The notes under the pieces are model-generated. The model did not search any database. It saw nothing but the letters and a program-made list of their open reading frames with translations, and had not been told where the DNA came from. Source: Cerioporus squamosus (lineage: Eukaryota > Basidiomycota > Agaricomycetes > Polyporales > Polyporaceae). Taken from it: 39,934 nucleotides of DNA. Made by a program: the position numbers and the translations under genes. Numbering within the stretch: the stretch's first letter is position 1; every line of letters starts with the position of its first letter. Where the stretch lies: the NCBI GenBank assembly GCA_022592435.1, contig JABYQS010000263.1, positions 1 through 39,934 of the forward strand, written 5' to 3'. This document shows, piece by piece, positions 10,872 to 20,611 of this stretch.

Positions 10872-11920
10872 CTACGACAGCACCAGAGAATGAATCAACT
10901 CTATGAGGTCCGACGGAGGTAAGCCAGACCGCAATCCGGCAAGTGTCTCGTCGAGTCCTGCATGCTGACCACGTCGGTACTGGGTCCAGTCGGAGAAGAG
11001 CTGCTGCCACGTCCAGGCACCATGTTTGCGGACGAAGCGCCCAGGAAGGACGCGGGTGGGTGGGCCAATGACGGAGCGCAGGGGGAAGCCGGCATTGATG
11101 CTACCCACAGCTAGGTGCAGGATATCCTCCAAGACCGCCTCTCGCATCGGAGCCAAAGTCTCGGCGTAGGGAAGCATGGCCGGGTTGGAATGCCATTGGG
11201 GGATGTATTCGAGTCCCGATGGCGCTGCCAGCTTGTCGCACATCAATAGAATGGGGAGTATGCCAGCGAACAGGGGATGCGATGAGTACTTCGCGTTCTT
11301 GGCTGCACGTGCAGGTGCGCCGTCCTCCCACTGCTCCCTGAAGGCCGGAGCCCCTGCCAAACGCTCCTCGAGGTCGAATAGATGTTGGCCTTTAAACTGA
11401 AATATGAGCGAGGGATTACGGTTCGATGGAAGATCAGTGGTGACGGAGCGTCTCGGAGTTAGGATGAAAGAGAGCATCTTCTGAGGGTTTTGGGATGCGT
11501 GGATGCCGCCGCCTCGTATGACCGCGACTACGGCGCACATATGGAGAGCCCAACCCTGCGCATCCTTCCATTGGTGAAGGTCCTCGCCGAAGTGGGAGAA
11601 GCTCGTGAAGCCGAGATCCTGCATCTCTACGCTCCAGTCCGAGTCCTCCAGCTGCGCTATCACGGTCGTGTTGCCACGGCACGACAGCCTGAGTAGCAGG
11701 TTAAGATATCAGCAAACCAGCTGGGGAGGCATATAACCTACTTGTGTGTTTTCCAGCCCTTCTTCTGACACTCTTTGCTGCAGTATAGGATATGATAGCA
11801 CCCTGTACACCAACGAAGCCGATGGCCCTCATCCTGCGTTCGTTCGCACTCCCGGCAGCGTCGTAAAGAGGGGGATGAAGATGCCTCTGTAACTCCTGTC
11901 CAACTGTCTTCGATAGACAT
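10872..11920 (-). CDS. MYND zinc-finger protein, body type 2
   Basis: Exons 11920-11742 and 11688-10872 (intron 53 nt, AA|G) give 331 aa. Ligands: Cys22, Cys25, Cys38, Cys41, Cys47, Cys51, His59, Cys63. Body blocks: MQDLGFTSFSHF, GGIHASQNPQKMLSF, LPSNRNPSLIFQFK, HPLFAGILPILL, GSINAGFPLRS, LPGRFVRKHGAWTWQQLF, TQYRRGQHAGLDETLAGL. With the genes at 8358 and 13169 it forms the closest subgroup (RTQDE in the finger, QKKGWKTH at its end). The promoter element ACTCGGTCAC is at 11947-11956. Function unknown. Confidence 0.87.
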
Positions 11921-13168
11921 TCTTAAATGAGGAAGCAGGTTGCACCGTGACCGAGTAGCGGAATCGAGAGAGCAGGTAGATTGTAAGCGGCGATGGTGGA
12001 AGTACTGGACGAACCGGTGCTACTATTATGTATCCAGATTGAAACAAGATGTCCGCGAGCGCCTCATGATTCTGACCGATACCACTCCAGAAACCAGAAG
12101 TTGTCGCAGTCACGGTTCATTAACCACTCCTCCTCAACTGACTCTTCCGCCCTCGAGAATACTGTCGAAAGGTGTTTTGCATTTGTCTCAAGACCCTCGC
12201 GTCGACTGGCCTCTCTCCTATTGAGCGGACGTCGCGGCCTACCATTTTGGTAGATATAGACCAACATGCACCTCGGGACTGCCGACCACCAACACTTCAT
12301 ATATGTACTTATGTCTCTACGGCTCACGGAGGCATGCCAGCAGACACCGACAGCGTTGTGTGAGGAGCCGAGCATGATAAGTTGTCATCAGTGTTTATTT
12401 CGGAGTTAATGCTCCGGTGGCAAAGTATGAAGTCACTACACGGCTTTGATTCCTGGCTGTACTATCTCGGTCAACAGCAACGACCACGGACTTCATGTAC
12501 GTGATTTGTCGGCATGCATAACTTCCAGAACAACCGGACTGTCAATCATACGGTGCCATCTAGCAAGAGCGAAGACGAGAGGTCGGGGACGACCAAGAAC
12601 TGAGCAAGGTGACATATGAATCGCAGGGAGAGACCAAGTCAGAACAACGCGTGCAGTGGCCTATCGCGAGGCTGCAGCCGTGCCAGCTCTATCTAGCCAC
12701 TGATGAAGGTCGGCGCGTGGATGCGAAAGCGCATTGTCTTGCAGATGTCCACAGTAGCCATACCCGATGTCTGGCGGAGGGGTCGAACGAATCACGTAGT
12801 GTGGACTGGACCTGGGAGTTCCGTGTGGGCAACAAAGAGGGACGGAAATGACAGGCAGAGACAGAGGCACATGCGAAGTCGGCGCGCGGTCCAGCGACGA
12901 GAGAATTGTACTTGTTTTGGGATGGCAAGGGGATGTCATGCAGGCGCCGACAGACGTCAGACATAGAACGACGACGCAGAGGGGTGACTGTATGCACGGA
13001 TAACTTCGTCTTGAGAGCGAGTGTTGACCAATATCGAAGCGTTCGGAAAGCAGAGTGGGGGCATGTGCAGCGATAGCAACATGCATCCTGACCAACACAT
13101 AGAGTCAGAAACGGACGCATATAGTCAACTCGAGACTCGCGTACGTGTCAAGAAGGAAGCGTGCCATG
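11921..13168. other. Upstream region of MYND gene, no gene seen
   Basis: 1.25 kb between the start of the 10872-11920 gene and the stop of the next minus-strand MYND copy. It includes the conserved promoter element at 11947-11956. No other supported feature. Confidence 0.4.
11947..11956 (-). promoter_or_regulatory. Conserved ACTCGGTCAC promoter element (copy 2)
   Basis: Identical 10-mer on the minus strand, 26 bp before the ATG at 11920. Confidence 0.4.
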
Positions 13169-14201
13169 CTAGAACACCAGGGATTTGAAGGCGAGCATCA
13201 GCTCCGGCGGAGAGAAGCCAAACTTCATCTCGTCAAGTGTCTGGTCGAGTCCACGGTGCTGACCGCGTCGATAGTGGCTCCAGTCAGCGAAGAGCAGCTG
13301 CCACGTCCAGGTACGATTGTTGCGCACAAAGCGGCCAGGAAGGAGCGGGACACGAGGGTCGCTATCGACAGAGCGCAGCGGGAAGCCTTCGTTGATGCTA
13401 CCGACGAGAAGGTTGAGTATGTCCTCCAAGACGATGTGCCGAGCTTCAGCCAGGATCGCAGCGCCGGGGAGCCACATGGGGTCCGGGCGCATCTGGGGAA
13501 AGTGCATGATTTGCGTCATATTGAATCCTTCGATACTGAGCAGGATGGGGAGCGCGCCGGCATAGAGGGGATGTAGGGCGAATCTCTCGTCCATGGCCGC
13601 GCGTACGGGTGCACCACGCTCCCAGTCGCCCCTGCAACCGGGGACCTTGGAAAAGTGGTCCTCGAGAGTGAACAAACTTCGTGCTTTGAGCTGAAACAAG
13701 CGAGACAGGTTGCGAGTGGACGGAAGGCCCATGAGGGACCGGCACCAGCTCGAGCAAGAGCATCTTCTGTGGGCACCGAGACGCGTCGATGCCGCCGCCT
13801 TCGGCGACCGCCACATCAGCGCACATGTGTAGAGCCCAAATGTGCGCGTCCAGCCACTGAAAAGGGCTTCGGTAAAGTCTGACAGGCTCTCGAACCCGAG
13901 ATCCTGCAACTGTTGGTTCCAGCCCGACTTTGGGTTGGCCATGATTTTTGCGTTGCTGCGGCACAACAACCTGGGTAGAGAGTTGAAGCACGATGGGTCT
14001 GAGAGCGCATATATCTCACCTATGGGTCTTCCAGCCCTTCTTCTGACAAGACTTGCTGCAGTACAGGACGTGCAAGCACCCCGCGCACCGCTGCAGTCTG
14101 AAATCCTCCTCCTGCGTTCGTCCGCACTCGTAGCAGCGCCGTAATGCCGTAAACGAGGTAGGTGACCCTGGGTTTGTTTCGGCGGTATGTTCAGAGGACA
14201 T
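13169..14201 (-). pseudogene. MYND copy, body type 2, with two compensating frameshifts
   Basis: Exons 14201-14020 and 13970-13169 (intron 49 nt, AG|G) read without a stop for 327 aa. Finger intact: Cys23, Cys26, Cys39, Cys42, Cys48, Cys52, His60, Cys64. Compared with the gene at 8358, one base is missing near 13857-13865, just after F-T-E-A-L, and two more near 13725-13750. Residues about 98-138 are therefore read out of frame; the family sequence (QWLDAHIWALHMCADVAV, GGGIDASRCPQKML) is still there in the neighbouring frame. Downstream the family frame returns: LPSTRNLSRLFQLK, GSINEGFPLRSVD, LPGRFVRNNRTWTWQLLF. It could be a real protein with a replaced segment, a pseudogene, or a sequencing artefact; the label here is cautious. 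It is divergent to the gene at 14430. Confidence 0.75.
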
Positions 14202-14429
14202 TGCCGTGGTAAGGGAGAAAGCAAGGGAGCAGGTGAGATAGTGACCGAGCAATGGGAGGCGACAACTCGAGGAGACTCGGACTCACAAGCGCTCCGGCCC
14301 TCGGTCCGACTCGCTCACGCTCGCCACTTGTCGGCGCTTCAGTATGTAGCCTGACCAGGTCGTGAACCTCGTTACTCGTTACCACGCAACTCTAGGCATG
14401 CTGCTTGCGCTGGGGCCTTGCTTCGCACT
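14202..14429. promoter_or_regulatory. Divergent promoter region of two MYND genes
   Basis: 228 bp between the ATGs at 14201 (minus) and 14430 (plus). On the minus strand it holds GCTCGGTCAC at 14241-14250, a one-mismatch copy of the element seen upstream of two sister genes. Confidence 0.5.
14241..14250 (-). promoter_or_regulatory. Conserved CTCGGTCAC promoter element (copy 3)
   Basis: Minus-strand GCTCGGTCAC, 39 bp before the ATG at 14201; nine of ten bases match the other two copies. Confidence 0.4.
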
Positions 14430-15538
14430 ATGATTCCTTTCACTGTCAGGCATTCTGAGCAGTCGAGCAATCCTACCACCGTCCCCTCAAGATCGGTCAC
14501 CTCCCTGCAGCGATGTGCGTATTGCGATGCGGTGCAAACATCTGATCGTCGATTGAGGCGCTGTGCGGGATGCTTTGGTGTGATGTACTGCTCCAAGGAG
14601 TGTCAGAAGCGTGCATGGCGAGAACATAAGTGAGTACCTTGCAATTCCTGCCATCCATCACCCGCGCTGAATAGCAATGCCATGGGTGACGTGTCAGACC
14701 CATCTGCCGTGCTCACGCCCGTGGCTACAATGACCCGGAGACTAGGACAGACATACTGTCTTCTGGCTTCCGCTCGACCAACGAGTTCTTCGAAGGGCTG
14801 ATGGAATTCGTCGACGCCCACCGCTGGGCTTTCGCAGCAGTCGCCAAAGCCCAAATGATGTTAACAGGTGGCATCGAGGGCGGTATCGACTGGCTGCAGA
14901 ACCCACCAAAAGTCTTTCACCTCACCCTGAAGCGACGGGAACCGCGGGGCCTTCCAGAGGAGAGCCATCTTTCCTGCCTGTTTGAGGTCATCGGATATGC
15001 ATGGGTCACGGTCGAAGAACAGAGGGCCTTGTACGGAAGCTCCGGCGCTGTCGAATGGGACCGTATCGCCGCGGCTCGGATCCCCGAGGAACGCGAGCTC
15101 GCAGAGTCGAATCCGCGATACATTTGCTGTCTGCCCGTCTTCTACTGTATTGATGGCATCCCGGGGATGCACTACACGTCCTTCTTCCCGCAGTACCGTT
15201 CTACCGTTCTCCCGGCCGTCCTCGCCCGGCACGGTGCAGCGGGGCAGGAGCAGTGGGACGCGCAGAAACGGTCGGTCGTCGAGGATGCGCTGAACTTCTG
15301 CTTGCTCAGCATCGACACATTGTTCCCTTTGCGTCGCTTGGACAGCTCCGATGACCGCCGTGACGTGCCCCTTCCTGGCCGCTTCGTGCGTACCCGCGGG
15401 GCACGGGCATGGCGCCCCCTCTTCGCGGACTGGGGCGACTATCGTCCTGGGTTGCACAGCGGCTTGGACACCGCTATGCGGACCGTATGTACGGATGGCA
15501 CTATTCAGACCGTTCTAAGTCTCTTCTCGATGCTTTAG
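14430..15538 (+). CDS. MYND zinc-finger protein, body type 2
   Basis: Exons 14430-14629 and 14698-15538 (intron 68 nt, AA|A phase 2) give 346 aa. Ligands: Cys29, Cys32, Cys45, Cys48, Cys54, Cys58, His66, Cys70. Body blocks: SSGFRSTNEFFEGLMEFV, then DAHRWAF, TGGIEGGIDWLQNPPKVF, RYICCLPVFYCIDGI, a FFPQYRS motif, LFPLRRLDSS, LPGRFVRTRGARAWRPLF, DWGDYRPGLHSGLDTAM. The G-G-I-E-G-G-I-D run is a small internal repeat absent from the sisters. Its finger is the source or sibling of the truncated finger at 7859-8095. Function unknown. Confidence 0.86.
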
Positions 15539-15929
15539 TTCTCTTCGTCCAGGTACGCATGTACCTTTTGGCTCTAGACCTGCGAGCCTGTTTGCTAACA
15601 TGCGTCTCTTCGTCCGTCAACAGATATATACCATTGGTGTAACTCACATGGTTGCGCATACGACCGAAACTTCTTGCATATTGAGACGGCCATCAGCCCG
15701 ATGTAGGACTGTTGGAACAAGCGGTCGTTCCGGGGTGTAGCAGGGAGCCCTCGTCGCAAACGCGCAGGGAATTCGACAGCGAAGGGAAACTATATGTACG
15801 TAGCTACCATCACGATAAGTCCGCGATCGGGATGATAAGCAGTGCGCGGCGCGAGCGCACCGGCTTGCCCGACGCTCGACGCCCAACGCACCGCGTGCCA
15901 GCCGGGCCGCCCATTGAAACTCGCCCAAT
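15539..15929. other. Gap after the 14430-15538 gene, no gene seen
   Basis: About 390 bp with no supported coding frame, leading into the decayed MYND copy on the minus strand. Confidence 0.35.
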
Positions 15930-16595
15930 AACGTCAATAAGGACGTCCAGCCACGGACAGCTTAGATGCAGCCTGCAAGTCAAGCCAGGCCGTTGTCTTC
16001 TCCCATCCGTGCGAGTCAGGTAAGCCCGTTCTACCCATTCTGCACAAAGTCCTTGTTGTCCTTGTCGATGATCTCGAGGCTGAGAGGTTGGAACGCGGTG
16101 ATCGGGCTAGGGTGAAGGTTCGAGAGGCGGTACCCGCTCCCAGTTCTTGCGCGCGGTGATAGGACAGGTGAGCGCGCGCGAAGAGTTGAGATTTGCTGCC
16201 TGCAATGCAGACGGCGGTGCAGACGAGGTTTGCCGAAAGAAAACCGTTGGGACAGAACCAAGTCTTGAGCGATTTCAGCCGAACCCAGGGATGAAGACTC
16301 CGGCGATGACGACGCTCGGGTCTGACTAGTCGTCGTCTCTTCAATGGAGACATGCTATCCTGCATTGCCAGTCCTCCCAGTTGATTGATGCATAAAAGTG
16401 AAGTACTGACCACGAATCTGTGCGTGCGCCAAGCTGCCTTCTAACACTCTAAGTACTACTGTAGAGCATGAGCGAACATCCACCGCATCGCTTCAGTTGT
16501 TCAACTTCTTGCACTTGTGCCAGTGGTCGCATGGGAGCAGGATCTTGTAAAGTGACTGCTCGAAGGTCGGCCAGGTCTGTGATGAAGTCTGAACC
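15930..16595 (-). pseudogene. Decayed MYND gene, body type 1
   Basis: On the minus strand, 16595 downward encodes DFITDLADLRAVTLQDPAP, resembling the N-termini of the 18998 and 20612 genes. A broken finger follows: C-D-H-W-H-K-C, then after a one-base shift LKRCGGCSLMLY, then S-S-T and a stop where functional copies have C-S-K. Further down are degraded body blocks: LVCTAVCIAG (compare LLDCTVYLAG), RKNWERV (compare MRQNWDGN), and ITAFQPLSLEIIDKDNKDF (compare AAPFHLLSVDLLHKDKSEV). Several stops and shifts make a product impossible. The start codon region abuts the LTR-like element that begins at about 16596. Confidence 0.7.
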
Positions 16596-16616
16596 TGTGA
16601 AGGCAAGTCGCAACGA

Positions 16617-16641
16617 CTAGCAGACGAGTGGACAACACGAG
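16617..16641 (+). repeat. Direct repeat R1, first copy
   Basis: A 25-bp exact repeat of 16687-16711, beginning ctagcagacgagtgg. Confidence 0.85.
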
Positions 16642-16668
16642 TCCTCAGTCAGTAGAGCAAAAGACTGA
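16642..16668 (+). repeat. Direct repeat R2, first copy
   Basis: A 27-bp exact repeat of 16766-16792, beginning tcctcagtcagtagagc. It directly follows R1 here, whereas 54 bp separate the second copies. Confidence 0.85.
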
Positions 16669-16686
16669 TAGCATAGACACAAGTAC

Positions 16687-16711
16687 CTAGCAGACGAGTG
16701 GACAACACGAG
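16687..16711 (+). repeat. Direct repeat R1, second copy
   Basis: Exact copy of 16617-16641. Confidence 0.85.
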
Positions 16712-16765
16712 CTACAAAGTACTTGTAAGTAAAGCATAAGTAAGCATAGGTAGGCGAGTACTTAC

Positions 16766-16795
16766 TCCTCAGTCAGTAGAGCAAAAGACTGAGGA
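16766..16795 (+). repeat. Direct repeat R2, second copy, with hairpin
   Basis: 27 bp identical to 16642-16668, extended by gga so that the ends form a perfect 9-bp inverted repeat around a 12-nt loop. Confidence 0.85.
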
Positions 16796-17265
16796 GACGA
16801 AGCCCAAGAGTCCCTCCTTATATACTGTGTCTGGAGTAGCATGAGTAAGCGACAGAAAGGAGAGCATAATGCTGTCTGAGTCAGAACGAGTAGGGATGAC
16901 TCAGACGATGACGAAGGATGACGAAGATACGACAAATACGAGGTCACAAGGGCATGTCTAGTACAGCCCAGAGATATCTAGAAAGAACTAGAAAGGTCCG
17001 GAGCGTTGCAGAACGCACTGGAATGGACTGGAAACAAAGAGAAGCCAGGTAACCACATGGTTTCGTACAACGTACCCTAAAAGGAAAGGAAGAAGCATAG
17101 CCTAAGATCTAATCGTAAGAGGCTGTGCCCATAGCGCCTAATGCGCAACTAATGTCCATAGTCCATAGTAAGTTCAACAGTCTGAATAAGTCAATCGTGC
17201 TCGTCATGGTCGTGGTTGCAAACATATCATACAGTAACGTTAGTTCCTCTGTACGCGGCAAGTAG

Positions 17266-18354
17266 TTATGACACACGCATATAGCCGCCTTCGTCGACAC
17301 AACACACACCCCTCCGACAAAGCCTATTCAGGACCGTCAGCAGATCCCGGAGAGAAAGCCCGCAGACAATCTTGTATCCAAGCCGTTCGTCGACGATCCT
17401 CACGGCCATCCCCCACTGCTCCCGGTCGCGGACAAGAGGTTCCCACTCCCACCATTTGTCCCTACGTTTCTTCATGTGCCCCACCGATGGTTCTCTCCCC
17501 CGCGCGCTGTCAACAGCTCTCCATACTAGCTCTCCCGAGTTGACGTTCGCCTTGCAAAATGTGAGGGATTCTGCGAGTTCTTGACGAGCCTGGTATTCGA
17601 GCGGTGTGCTGTCGCGCGGGAGATGGTTGGGGAAGAACACCGTGTGCTGGGTTATATTGATGTCCTTCAGAATGAATGCCACGCGGAGGATGACAGGAGG
17701 CGTCTTCCCGCCACGGATGTACTTCGCCTCAGCGAGTTCCATTGTCCACCTGTCCTGCTCCAGCCCTTCGGGGGTGGCAGCCACTTCGGTTCCCCAGTAG
17801 TAGTCCTCGATTCGAAAGGCGTTGCTGGGGTTGCGCTTCGCGGGGTCCTTCTCGCCGGGAGTCATGACGAACATCATACGGGTGCCCAGTCGTGCTTGGT
17901 CCGTGATCTCTGCGGCGGAGAGATTGACGAGGAAGAAATAGGCCGCCGTGCGCCATGGCGCTGATGATCCACCCATGCGCCTCCGACCACTCCATCATGT
18001 CTTTGCCTACCGCAGCTGGAGTAGAGTAGCCAAGCGAGCGGAGCAGCTCACGGCCCTTCGCTTCCAGCTCGGAACCTGGGGGGCCCGCTACACCCTTGAA
18101 GTCACTGTTGCCACCGCATGCGAACCTGGGTAGCATAAGCGGACCAGGAAACCGGTAAGAAAGTCAGATGCGATGCACTTGTGCTTGGGCCATGAAGCCC
18201 TTTGACAGTCCTTGCTGCAGTACTCCGTGACCGAACATCCTCCGCAACGCTTCAGCTTCGTTTCTATAGAAGTCTTCAAACAGTGGTGGCAGCAGTTTCG
18301 GGTAGATCCGGAGGGGTGGACAATGTTGATGGCGAAGTCTGAGTTAAGATCCAT
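17266..18354 (-). pseudogene. MYND gene with diverged body and one frameshift
   Basis: Exon 1 is 18354-18179 and exon 2 is 18125-17266 (intron 53 nt, AA|G). Finger complete: Cys22, Cys25, Cys37, Cys40, Cys46, Cys50, His58, Cys62. The body starts ELLRSLGYSTPAAVGKDM and MMEWSEAHGWIISAMA, then the frame must shift by one base near 17950-17956 to continue AAYFFLVNLSAAEITDQ and on to the stop at 17266. The joined exons total 1036 nt, one more than a multiple of three, which fits one extra base. The body shares N-P-S-x-A-F, an ITQHTVFFPNHLPRD stretch and KWWEWEPLVRD with type 2 only weakly, so it is a third, diverged body form. It may be a functional gene carrying a sequencing error. Confidence 0.75.
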
Positions 18355-18997
18355 GGTTCTTGCGAAGCTGACGAGATGAGAGGTCGCTCGAGAGCTGGAG
18401 AGACTCAGATGCGATGCGCGTTCCTAAGACTCTGCCAATATCGCGATTTGGCAGTACTTGTGCTTTTAGAGTTCAAGTCACCTGACGCATTTCACGTTAA
18501 GTAGTCGCTTTGCCAAACACGGAAGGGATGCACCAGAGCTTCAACTGAAGAGCAGTGCGCCGGTAGCCTCGATTAGCGGCGTGGACTTACCTCGTGCGTG
18601 GACCTCGGCAGATAGGATGCGTAGTAGAACGCCTCAGGAGTAACTGCCTTCAATGTGTGAGGAATGAGACAGCCATATTGAGGGAGCTGCAACACAGCAG
18701 GGACATAGAGCACAGCAAGAGCTTGAGGCAACAGAGAATCAAGACGCGGGTAATATTATGAGGAGACGAAGAGACAGCGGCACTGGCACGGGCTCAGGCT
18801 AAGCTTGCGACCGCCACCGCCACGTCGCGATCACATGACCGCGAAGTGGAACGCGTACAGTTGCTGAGCGGGGAACGGTTGGCGGAATCAGCGACCGATG
18901 TCAGTGAAAGATGTGTCGCCTACATGATAGCAACGAGAAAAATCAGAGCTCCGACGCAACACAAGCCATGATCCATTGCGAGACTCACCAAAGAGCA
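18355..18997. other. Gap between two minus-strand MYND genes, no gene seen
   Basis: 643 bp upstream of the 17266-18354 copy and downstream of the 18998-20015 gene. No domain, repeat or RNA gene recognised. Confidence 0.4.
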
Positions 18998-20015
18998 TCA
19001 TACCATCCCCATCCAGTCGTTATAAATCGTCCATATCTGAGGCGGAGTCATCCCGCGTGTCAACGCAACCGTCTGCGCCCACATTTCCTTCAGCTCCGAA
19101 TCGTCTCTGCGGTGCTTGACCCACTTCCACTTCTTCCCCTTCCGCTTGTATCGTCCGATATCCATGATCACGTCCTCGTCGGATGACTCCTTCGTCTCCG
19201 CGTACACAAGGCCGCTGTTGATGCATTGTTTGCTGTGGACCATCATACCGATAAGAGCCTGGCCGGTCCGCCGGGGGAGAGTGGTATCGTCCGCCGAGCG
19301 AGTGCAGAAGACGGGCATGTAGTTGTTGACGAAGTAGCCGTCGTTTTCCATGACGTCGAAGACAATCGGGATGATGCCGGCCATTCTCGGGTTCTGCGCG
19401 ACGTTATACGCCTCTTCGCTCTTCTTGCGGCTGGCCATGAGGTCGTCCCACTGGCCCTGGAGCATGTCGGCGTCGTCCCGGTGCGTGAGTTTATAGGAGA
19501 TGAGGTGGAACGGAGTGGCGGGGTTGCCATCCCAGTTCTGGCGCATGGTGAGGGTGCATACGAAGGCCCGGGGTTCGGAGAGCGCACGGGCGTTGCCGCC
19601 ATCGAGCTGGACAGTACTGTTCGTGAGAATCTTGAACGACTCGATATGTGCGCTGAACCATTCCAGGACCATCTTTGCGACGTTGAGAGGAGATGGGGGC
19701 ACGGCTGGGTCCACTTCCTGATCCTCATCCCGCTGCGGCCGACGGCAATGGTTCCTGTGGCACAAAACAACGACGATCGCGACTTGTCAGTTGAGAGGAA
19801 ATAGGCTGGTACGGAAAGTGTACATACTTGTGTGTCGGCCAGGCGGCTTTCTGGCACTCTCTACTGCAGTAGAGCATCGTCGAGCACCCACCGCAACGCT
19901 TCAGGGTCTCCGTAGTTCCCTCACGCTTGCAGTGGTCACAGCTCGGAGCTTCGCGTCCAGCGATGGGTAGTCGTACCGCTGGATAGGTTTGCCATGTCTC
20001 GGGTTCGGGCTCCAT
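18998..20015 (-). CDS. MYND zinc-finger protein, body type 1
   Basis: Exons 20015-19828 and 19754-18998 (intron 73 nt, AA|G) give 314 aa. Ligands: Cys26, Cys29, Cys41, Cys44, Cys50, Cys54, His62, Cys66. Body blocks shared with the 2741 and 20612 genes: SPLNVAKMVLEWFSAHIESF, MRQNWDGNPATPFHL, QWDDLMASRKKSEEA, MAGIIPIVFDV, GRYKRKGKKWKW, RDDSELKEMW. The second Cys pair of its sisters (HC-x2-C) is H-S-x2-C here, so only one Cys remains. Exon 2 has exactly the same length (757 nt) as in the neighbour at 20612, which fits a tandem duplication. Function unknown. Confidence 0.87.
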
Positions 20016-20611
20016 GGTGTATGGAGGGAGAGTCTACCTCGCAGTGTCGCACGCATCTTGGGATGGTTGGCAGACAAAACCCTATTGTGTCGGAGTTAGA
20101 ATCCATCAAGTCACGCGGCCTTCTCGACTCGAGAGGAAGCAGAGAACTTACCACTTGTGGATCGGCGGCGAGGACATTGAAGATATTCGAATACATCCAT
20201 ACAGTAGTCCTTTATTGTTGGGAGGGCCCGGAAGCCTCAAGTCGAGGTATTCCTGATCATGTGCACGTACAATACTTAGTAGTAGCCTTCGGTATGTGGT
20301 AATACTTGATCGACTTAGGCTCTGATCACAGCCTTGCTTCCTAGATACACAGGCGCGGCAACGATACCGGTACATCGAACACAAGAGATCGAAGACATAG
20401 CGGGGAAGATCAAGGACATGAAGCCTAACAGAAAGTGGAGAACAGTGTCATGAGCCGTGTCGTCCTCTGGGACAGCATGCGACGAGGATTAGCCATGTAC
20501 CAGTATAGCCTAAAGAACTCATGCAGGGTCCGAGCGGAGTCCTACAGTCTGCGTGATTGTCAGCCTGAAGTCGCCATTATGACAAGACACTCAGCGCACT
20601 CACCGACCTCG
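20016..20611. other. Gap between tandem type 1 MYND genes, no gene seen
   Basis: 596 bp of intergenic sequence between two head-to-tail minus-strand genes. Nothing else supported. Confidence 0.4.

Larger units (their letters stand above)
16596..17010 (-). mobile_element. Solo-LTR-like element (ends approximate)
   Basis: A non-coding block unlike its surroundings. On the minus strand it has TATATAAGGA (16815-16824), then about 20 bp later a 9-bp hairpin TCCTCAGTC/GACTGAGGA (16766-16774 and 16787-16795), then two sets of direct repeats. One end begins TG on the plus strand at 16596. The other end may be the tgca near 17017-17020; the flanks gaacc and gaacg would then be an imperfect target duplication. 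The TATA box followed by a structured repeat region is what an LTR promoter looks like. No gag-pol sequence is seen, so this would be a solo LTR. Ends and class are uncertain. Confidence 0.45.

Noticed and set aside
13446..13991. 181-codon minus-strand frame inside the frameshifted MYND copy
   Set aside because: Not a separate gene: it is the displaced family frame of the same exon, used as evidence for the frameshifts.
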